DNA from: Isoperla grammatica
Lineage: Eukaryota > Arthropoda > Insecta > Plecoptera > Perlodidae
Assembly: GCA_945910005.1 (NCBI GenBank)
Contig: OX246744.1
Location: 38,571,700-38,635,699, forward strand
Length of the DNA: 64,000 nucleotides
Direction of reading: 5' to 3'
Shown: piece after piece, positions 59,280-64,000 of the stretch
Position numbering within the stretch: position 1 is the first letter of the stretch
Layout of the letters: each line of letters opens with the position of its first letter
The notes under the pieces: model-generated
What the model saw: only the letters and a program-made list of their open reading frames with translations
The model's database searches: none
What the model was told of the DNA's origin: nothing
Position numbers and translations under genes: made by a program

Positions 59280-60127
59280 ATTATTAAAAGTACAATTTGC
59301 TCACTGGATAGCTTGTCACTCACATATCGCTCACGTTCCCATGTCGCCCTATTCCCCATTGTTGTCTCTCTCTCTCTTGTCTTCCCAAACTTTTCTTCGA
59401 TCTTGCTATCTATTTGACTTTCAATTCGATTTTCCACTTCGGTTAATTGACCTTGTAATCCACTAATCCTGTTGTTAAATTTAATCTCATTCTCAGTTTG
59501 TGCCAATAGATCATGGTCCAATCTAACCACTACCTCAGCTATCTGTTCCACCTTATCCACCAATAAATTGCCTTTCATTGTTGTTGCCTCCATATCGTTT
59601 TCTACCTGATGTACCCTCTCCTCATACTTTCCTGTGTATTTCTGTACATTTTCATCAATTCGACTGACTACTCCTTTAATCTGTTTGTCCATACGCACTT
59701 CTAGCTCCTTCTTAACTTCTTTAACTTGTCCATCCAACTGTTTTCCCAAACTATACTTGATCATATTCATTTCCGCGGTCATTTCTTTCCTCATTTTCTC
59801 CAAGTCCATCTGCTTAACCATATCCCTTTTCAATTCCTCCAAGGTCCTAGCTTGTTCATCCTGGCCTTCCTTCAAAGCCCTAGCTTGTTCATCCTGTCTT
59901 TTCTTCATTTCTTCCAAAGCCCTAGCTTGTTCATCCTGCCCTTTCTTCAAAGCCCTAGCTTGTTCATCCTGCCCTTTCTTCAAAGCCCTAGCTTGTTCAT
60001 CCGGCCCTTTCTTCATCTCTTTCATTAAACTCTTAAACATACTCTTGATATCACCATCCTCATTTGGACCCTCCATGATCAACTCCTCAGACTCACTCCC
60101 TTCAATATTGTCAAATTCCATCTCCAT
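59273..60127 (-). CDS. gag N-terminal coiled-coil protein, 284 codons
   Basis: An uninterrupted minus-strand frame from an ATG at 60127. It is acidic at the start (MEMEFDNIEGSESEE), then has four to five tandem KKGQDEQARAL units with 11-residue spacing, a charged helical region with heptad character, and a TRERETTM end. It is likely the N-terminal, multimerising part of gag. The internal repeats are perfect 33-bp tandem copies in DNA. Confidence 0.75.
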   Translation of the reverse strand: MEMEFDNIEGSESEELIMEGPNEDGDIKSMFKSLMKEMKKGPDEQARALKKGQDEQARALKKGQDEQARALEEMKKRQDEQARALKEGQDEQARTLEELKRDMVKQMDLEKMRKEMTAEMNMIKYSLGKQLDGQVKEVKKELEVRMDKQIKGVVSRIDENVQKYTGKYEERVHQVENDMEATTMKGNLLVDKVEQIAEVVVRLDHDLLAQTENEIKFNNRISGLQGQLTEVENRIESQIDSKIEEKFGKTRERETTMGNRATWERERYVSDKLSSEQIVLLIIL

Positions 60128-60332
60128 TCTTATACCCTAAACCCCTAGACTTTCTACTGCCTCACGACCCTATTCCAATCATACACTCACACAATCCTAC
60201 ACTTGGGTTAATCACGAATCTAATCCTTACTGATTTACTAAAATTTTGTAATACCTTCCCTGAACAACTCTCTTGTATATCAACCTATGGACAGACCTCC
60301 TAACCCTCTCGGTTGTGGTAATTGATCGAGCC

Positions 60333-60349
60333 CCTCATGTTGGTTGCCA
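60333..60349 (-). other. Primer-binding site
   Basis: On the minus strand TGGCAACCAACATGAGG begins 3 nt after the 5' LTR and starts with TGG, complementary to a tRNA CCA end. The tRNA is not identified. Confidence 0.6.
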
Positions 60350-60352
60350 AAT

Positions 60353-60690
60353 TGTCACGCTACCCTAGCCCAACTATCGGGTGGACATTAATATATTAAT
60401 AAAACCTAGCTCAGTGGTATGCAGTACTCACCCTATGTAGTCTTGATGCCCTCATAAACGAAGACCGCCGCATTCAAAGAGGAACTCTTCTTCGACTTCC
60501 CGATCAGCCTTCGTTCGCAGCACAAAAACAGTCCTTTCTTTATGAAATTTCAACACCAACTGAGCTTGGTATGTTGTTTTTCTCTAAAACCATAGCAACA
60601 CCAGCAACAATCTTATTAGAACAAATTCAAACTATTCTGTTTCCATAAGCTTCCTTTATAATCACGCCACTGCCTTCCATAGATGCCACA
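60353..60690 (-). repeat. 5' LTR
   Basis: 338 bp; begins TGTGGCATC on the minus strand and ends GTGACA. Confidence 0.93.
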
Positions 60691-61448
60691 AGGCGTACTT
60701 TAATTCCAGAATGAATTTCGGTATTGAATTCCGGGGAAATGAATCAAAGGTCGAAAAAGAGCAATCCGAGCAATTTCCCTTGCAAAATCCAGTGACCATT
60801 ATAAACCTATTTTTAGAAAGCTACAGATACTATCTCTTTACTCACAATATTTTTTTATATTCTTGTCAAGACACTTTTATTTTTTACTTGTGTGGTTTTG
60901 TGGTGACAAGTATAACAATTAATAATAATAAAAATAATAATCATATTAATTTATGTTTCGTTCGTACACATCAAACATAACATACAACATTTTAAAAAGA
61001 ATAACGTAATTCATAGTCACAATACAAGAATACAAAAGCAAATTCATAACACAAAAATGAATATAAAACTATCCCATTGAAATTCGCACCATATACAACT
61101 ATCCTTTTTTAACCACTTACCAATCGAAGTAAAAGATTGCTCTTCAATTGGACTCTTCAAGACTAAAATTAAAAAAATTCTAATTTGCATTGCTTTCTAC
61201 AACATAGAGGAATACCTAAATGACCAACTTTTTCCACAGTAAATTGGGTCTTATTATACTTCCTGTATTCCCGAAATGGTATGCTGGAAATGGTATAAAT
61301 AGTATTTTTAATCATGAATCAAAATGTTTATTTAAATGTGCTTTGCTCACAAATAATAAAGATATAAGAGTACATTATTTATCTGGGAATCATCCCCCCA
61401 CTCTAACTCAAGTCCCCTTCCGTGTCCAACATCTCGTTTGGTTGCAGG
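60691..61448. other. No gene seen; 5' flank of the RCC1-SIAH gene
   Basis: AT-rich sequence. It ends with the acceptor-like TTTGGTTGCAG one base before the ATG, which suggests an intron here. Confidence 0.5.
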
Positions 61449-62879
61449 ATGGCTGAGAGCGTTGACGCTCGGTTCGTTATAACCAAGCCTGGTGTCCTGG
61501 TGTTGGGTGGAGGCCTGCCTGCTGGATCGAGCATTGTGTCGTTCTCCCAAGATGAGACCGTCGTTCAGATGTCTTGCGGTATGGACCACTCTGCAGTTGT
61601 CTGCGAGTCTGGCCGCGTCTACACCTTCTGTGTAACACAAGACACAGGACGGATGAAGAACGAAGGCTCGGTCGCTGAGCCGAGGCTTGTTGACACTCTC
61701 AGCACTGTTAGTATAACCCAGGCTGCTTGTGGACTTCAACACACCGTGTTCCTCACTGACAAGGGTGAGGTGTATTCGTGTGGGCGGAATGACATGGGTC
61801 AGCTTGGCCTCAGTCACACCCGTGACACCCCCACACCCGTCCTGGTTGCCGGTCTGCCGCCCATCAAGAAGGCTGCTGCTGGGCGTGACCACACGGTGGT
61901 TCTTGCAACAGGCGGGGAGGTGTGGGTGTGTGGACACAACAGTGCCGGCCAACTAGGACTCGGTCATACAAACCAGCTTATTTCATTTACTTGCGTGCCC
62001 GACCTCCCCGAGACCATCGTTGAAATATCGTGTGGCGGCTGGCATACAGCTCTTGTCTCGGCCTCTGGGGTTCTCTTGATGGCTGGGTGGAATGAGTATG
62101 GTCAACTGGGGCTTGGTGCAGTCAGAAGTGATGTGTCCAGCTTCACAAGAGTATCGGTGCCGTCAACAGCCGTGGCTGCCGTGTCCTGCGGTTATGAACA
62201 CACTGTAGCCCTCGGAGTAGATGGGACGACCTGGGCTTGGGGCCGTAATGATAAAGGTCAGTTGGGTACCGGTGACACAACCAAGAGATCCGCCCCCACT
62301 AGAATGATTGGCCTCAAGCGCCAGCCTGTCTCCCAGGTTATCGCTGGATATAGCCACACTGCAGTGTTGACACGGGCAGGGGACGTGTTTGTGTGTGGCC
62401 GAGGAACAAATGGTGAACTGGGTCAGGGGAAGAATAGCCTCTCGGTAGCGACTCTGTTGCCGAAGTCACCATGGCTGGAGGTTCAACAAGTGGCTTTTGC
62501 TTCAAGATATTCACTACTGTCGGTCACGTCAATCGTCGCACCTTCAGCGCAGCTCGGGATAGAAATTGATGAAAAGTTAAGGAACGACAAAACGGACTTG
62601 GAGCAGAGCATAATGCGGACCCTGGAGTGCCCCGTGTGTTACAAGGTCATGTGCGCACCAATACACCTGTGCACCGAGGGGCACAGCCTGTGTAACGCTT
62701 GCCGGTCTGACGACAGTATCACAGTTTGTCCGCTGTGTCGCGGACAGTTCTCCGCTGGGAGGAATCGTCTTGCGGAGGGGCTCAGTGACAATATTCGGAT
62801 ATCGTGCACGCAATGCCTGCTGCGCATGCCCGCATGTGAGCTGTGGGGACACAGCGCGGTTTGTCCCCGCCGCGATTAG
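61449..62879 (+). CDS. RCC1 beta-propeller plus SIAH-type RING protein (truncated E3 ligase)
   Basis: From the ATG at 61449 (the upstream frame has only GTG) the product is 476 residues. Residues about 10-360 form RCC1 repeats with alternating (C/A)G..HT..L and CGRND.GQLGLG motifs, seen at least six times: CGMDHSAVV, CGRNDMGQLGL, AGRDHTVVL, CGHNSAGQLGLG, CGYEHTVAL and WGRNDKGQLGTG. Residues about 393-440 form a C3HC4 RING (CPVCYKV, CTEGHSLC, NAC, CPLCRG) most like SIAH/SINA, followed by RNRLAEGLSDNI and a first SINA zinc motif. The frame stops at TAG (62877), where the second SINA zinc finger should begin; that part continues after an insertion at 63430. It is likely a ubiquitin ligase whose propeller binds substrate (inference). 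The acceptor just before the ATG implies an upstream exon. Confidence 0.85.
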   Translation: MAESVDARFVITKPGVLVLGGGLPAGSSIVSFSQDETVVQMSCGMDHSAVVCESGRVYTFCVTQDTGRMKNEGSVAEPRLVDTLSTVSITQAACGLQHTVFLTDKGEVYSCGRNDMGQLGLSHTRDTPTPVLVAGLPPIKKAAAGRDHTVVLATGGEVWVCGHNSAGQLGLGHTNQLISFTCVPDLPETIVEISCGGWHTALVSASGVLLMAGWNEYGQLGLGAVRSDVSSFTRVSVPSTAVAAVSCGYEHTVALGVDGTTWAWGRNDKGQLGTGDTTKRSAPTRMIGLKRQPVSQVIAGYSHTAVLTRAGDVFVCGRGTNGELGQGKNSLSVATLLPKSPWLEVQQVAFASRYSLLSVTSIVAPSAQLGIEIDEKLRNDKTDLEQSIMRTLECPVCYKVMCAPIHLCTEGHSLCNACRSDDSITVCPLCRGQFSAGRNRLAEGLSDNIRISCTQCLLRMPACELWGHSAVCPRRD

Positions 62880-62911
62880 ACTATCCCCGCCGTGACTATG
62901 ACTGCCCCCTG

Positions 62912-63429
62912 GGGCCTCATTCCTGTACATTTTTTTAACCCTCCTTAACTCTCACTAACCCCATGTTAAAATGACCCCTGGGTTAACTCCTACACAGGCT
63001 TCCCTGCATAATTCGGAGCCAAATATGACCCTGACTGATAGTAGGGTTAAGAAGAGTTATCTCAACAATACATTGGAATGCCGCCATTTTGTCAATGCCC
63101 GTGTGTATAGTTTCACAAATGTCACATTTCAATTCTTTATTGAGAGTATCTTATTTCATGGATACGTTACTTTATGTCTTTATTGAAGTTTATAAACAAT
63201 TTTGTGTATTTATAGTACATTATATAGGTCCTTCATATGTAAATGTATAGTTTTATTGAGTATTTTATCAAAGTTTTGAGGTTATTGGACTGTTTTTGTT
63301 TGTTATTGTTTTTATTTCGTCTCGTTTTTTCAACAATGCCTTCCTTCGATCGGCGTCTCAATTGCTGACTCCTGATTGGCTATTGACTAACACCGGGGTT
63401 AAGTTTGCAAATGTACAGGAATGAGGCCC
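62912..63429. mobile_element. PIF/Harbinger-like MITE, 518 bp
   Basis: The terminal inverted repeats GGGCCTCATTCCTGTACAT and ATGTACAGGAATGAGGCCC are flanked by a 3-bp duplication CTG (62909-62911 and 63430-63432). A GGGCC-type terminus with a 3-bp duplication is the Harbinger pattern. No transposase is encoded. It splits the SINA domain of the host gene. Confidence 0.8.
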
Positions 63430-63858
63430 CTGGCGTGCGGCGGTTGGAGGGGCCGGCCCGAAGCGATGCTGGGCCACGCCCTCTCGGCCCACGCGGACCG
63501 GACGTGGCCCGACCTGCCACGCACGTTTGTGCAGCGGCGCGGACTCTTGCTCACGGACGTGCTCGCGGCGCACGGCAGAGTGTTCACGCTACATCGCGGG
63601 TACGACGGGGAGGGGCGCACGTTCCGGGCGGCCGTCAGGTACGTGGGCGCGCCCGAGGACAGGCACGCGTTCAGGTTCAAACTCACACTTCTCACCGAAG
63701 ACATGAGCACTACTTACCGCAGGAACCTGTGTTCAGACATCGAGAGCGTCGAGGACATGTTCAGTTCATCCAACTGTGTGAGCTTGGAGGGGAAAGGTCT
63801 TGACGCGTTTCTCCAAAACGGCGATCTGACGTGTCGGGCGGCCATCTTGGAAGTGTGA
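63430..63858 (+). pseudogene. Detached SINA/TRAF-like C-terminal domain of the RCC1-SIAH gene
   Basis: Open from the insertion to the TGA at 63856-63858. It starts with the second SINA zinc motif (C-P-L-A-C-G-G-W-x-G then H and H), then a SINA-type beta-sandwich: HGRVFTLHRGYDG, HAFRFKLTLL and CSDIESVEDMF, ending LTCRAAILEV. Bases just upstream in the MITE terminus supply ATG-AGG-CCC in frame (63421), so a 145-codon separate ORF exists. Whether it is translated is unknown. GC content and codon use match the upstream RCC1-RING frame. Confidence 0.75.
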
Positions 63859-63942
63859 TCCGGGCGGTTGGGTTTCAACTTGTATACCGTTACACCACGT
63901 TGCACTCGACAGGCGCAGAGAAAATACTAAACTCAGCTATGT

Positions 63943-64000
63943 ATAGTTGGCCCAACACTACCTTACACATGCTTTCGTCACAGGCAACAGGTTCGTAGCT
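63943..64000. mobile_element. Partial MITE at window end
   Basis: CACTACCTTACACATGCTTTCGTC matches the left end of the 48683 MITE; it is cut by the window end. Confidence 0.65.

Larger units (their letters stand above)
53694..60690 (-). mobile_element. Ty3/Gypsy-type LTR retrotransposon, complete length, coding-dead
   Basis: Two 338-bp direct LTRs (53694-54031 and 60353-60690) enclose gag, protease, reverse transcriptase, RNase H and integrase on the minus strand in Ty3/Gypsy order. The LTRs end in TG...CA, and AGGC flanks both sides (53690-53693 and 60691-60694) as a 4-bp target duplication. A 17-nt primer-binding site and a purine tract sit at the expected places. Near-identical LTRs imply a fairly recent insertion. 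Yet three in-frame stops in pol, frame breaks in gag and a 699-bp internal duplication make it non-autonomous. Confidence 0.93.

Noticed and set aside
53694..60690. Endogenous retrovirus with envelope gene
   Set aside because: No envelope-like frame lies between integrase and the 3' LTR (54049-54710 is AT-rich and non-coding), so it is called an LTR retrotransposon.

Overview
The window is repeat-saturated nuclear DNA from an animal. It has spliced genes with GT-AG introns, tRNA-derived SINEs, non-LTR and LTR retrotransposons, hAT- and Harbinger-like elements and long minisatellites. The many AGGCCTA-type palindromes suggest a marine invertebrate, perhaps a non-vertebrate deuterostome, but the sequence alone does not settle this. 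There is no bacterial-style operon, CRISPR array or rRNA.

1-8.2 kb: tandem repeats (127, 36, 473 and 60 bp units), one Helitron-like element and a small MITE; no gene. 8.5-13.4 kb: arm 1 of a large inverted duplication, whose arm 2 lies at 27.95-34.1 kb. A second, outer inverted repeat (0.6-1.9 kb against 40.2-42.75 kb) is nearly concentric with it (centre about 21 kb).

11.2-26.4 kb, minus strand: a spliced gene for an unrecognised single-pass membrane protein. I see a TATA box, a 5' UTR exon end, a 32-nt exon with the ATG, a transmembrane exon, two cytoplasmic exons, a later exon (13.8-14.0 kb) and a terminal exon (11.2-11.5 kb). The junctions E1-E2, E2-E3, E3-E4 and E5-E6 agree in phase. 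E4-E5 does not, so an exon is missing or these are two genes. Three splice boundaries of this gene are amplified into minisatellites (88, 112 and about 90 bp units), and a 54-bp hairpin array sits in its first coding intron. The terminal exon also exists as an intact inverted copy at 31.7 kb.

28.7-31.65 kb: a cluster of Helitron-like elements, two pairs joined head to tail with no intervening base. 35.0-40.1 kb: a 74-bp satellite with higher-order structure; 40.2-42.4 kb: a 139-bp array. 42.4-53.2 kb: sparse DNA with an AGGCCTA-rich block, three hAT-like non-autonomous elements with precise or near-precise target duplications, two full MITEs and one candidate exon. 53.7-60.7 kb: a complete but broken Ty3/Gypsy-type LTR retrotransposon (minus strand).

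61.4-63.9 kb, plus strand: a gene with an RCC1 beta-propeller followed by a SIAH/SINA-type RING and SINA domain, probably an E3 ubiquitin ligase. Its reading frame is now cut in two by a short tandem duplication carrying a stop and by a Harbinger-like insertion.
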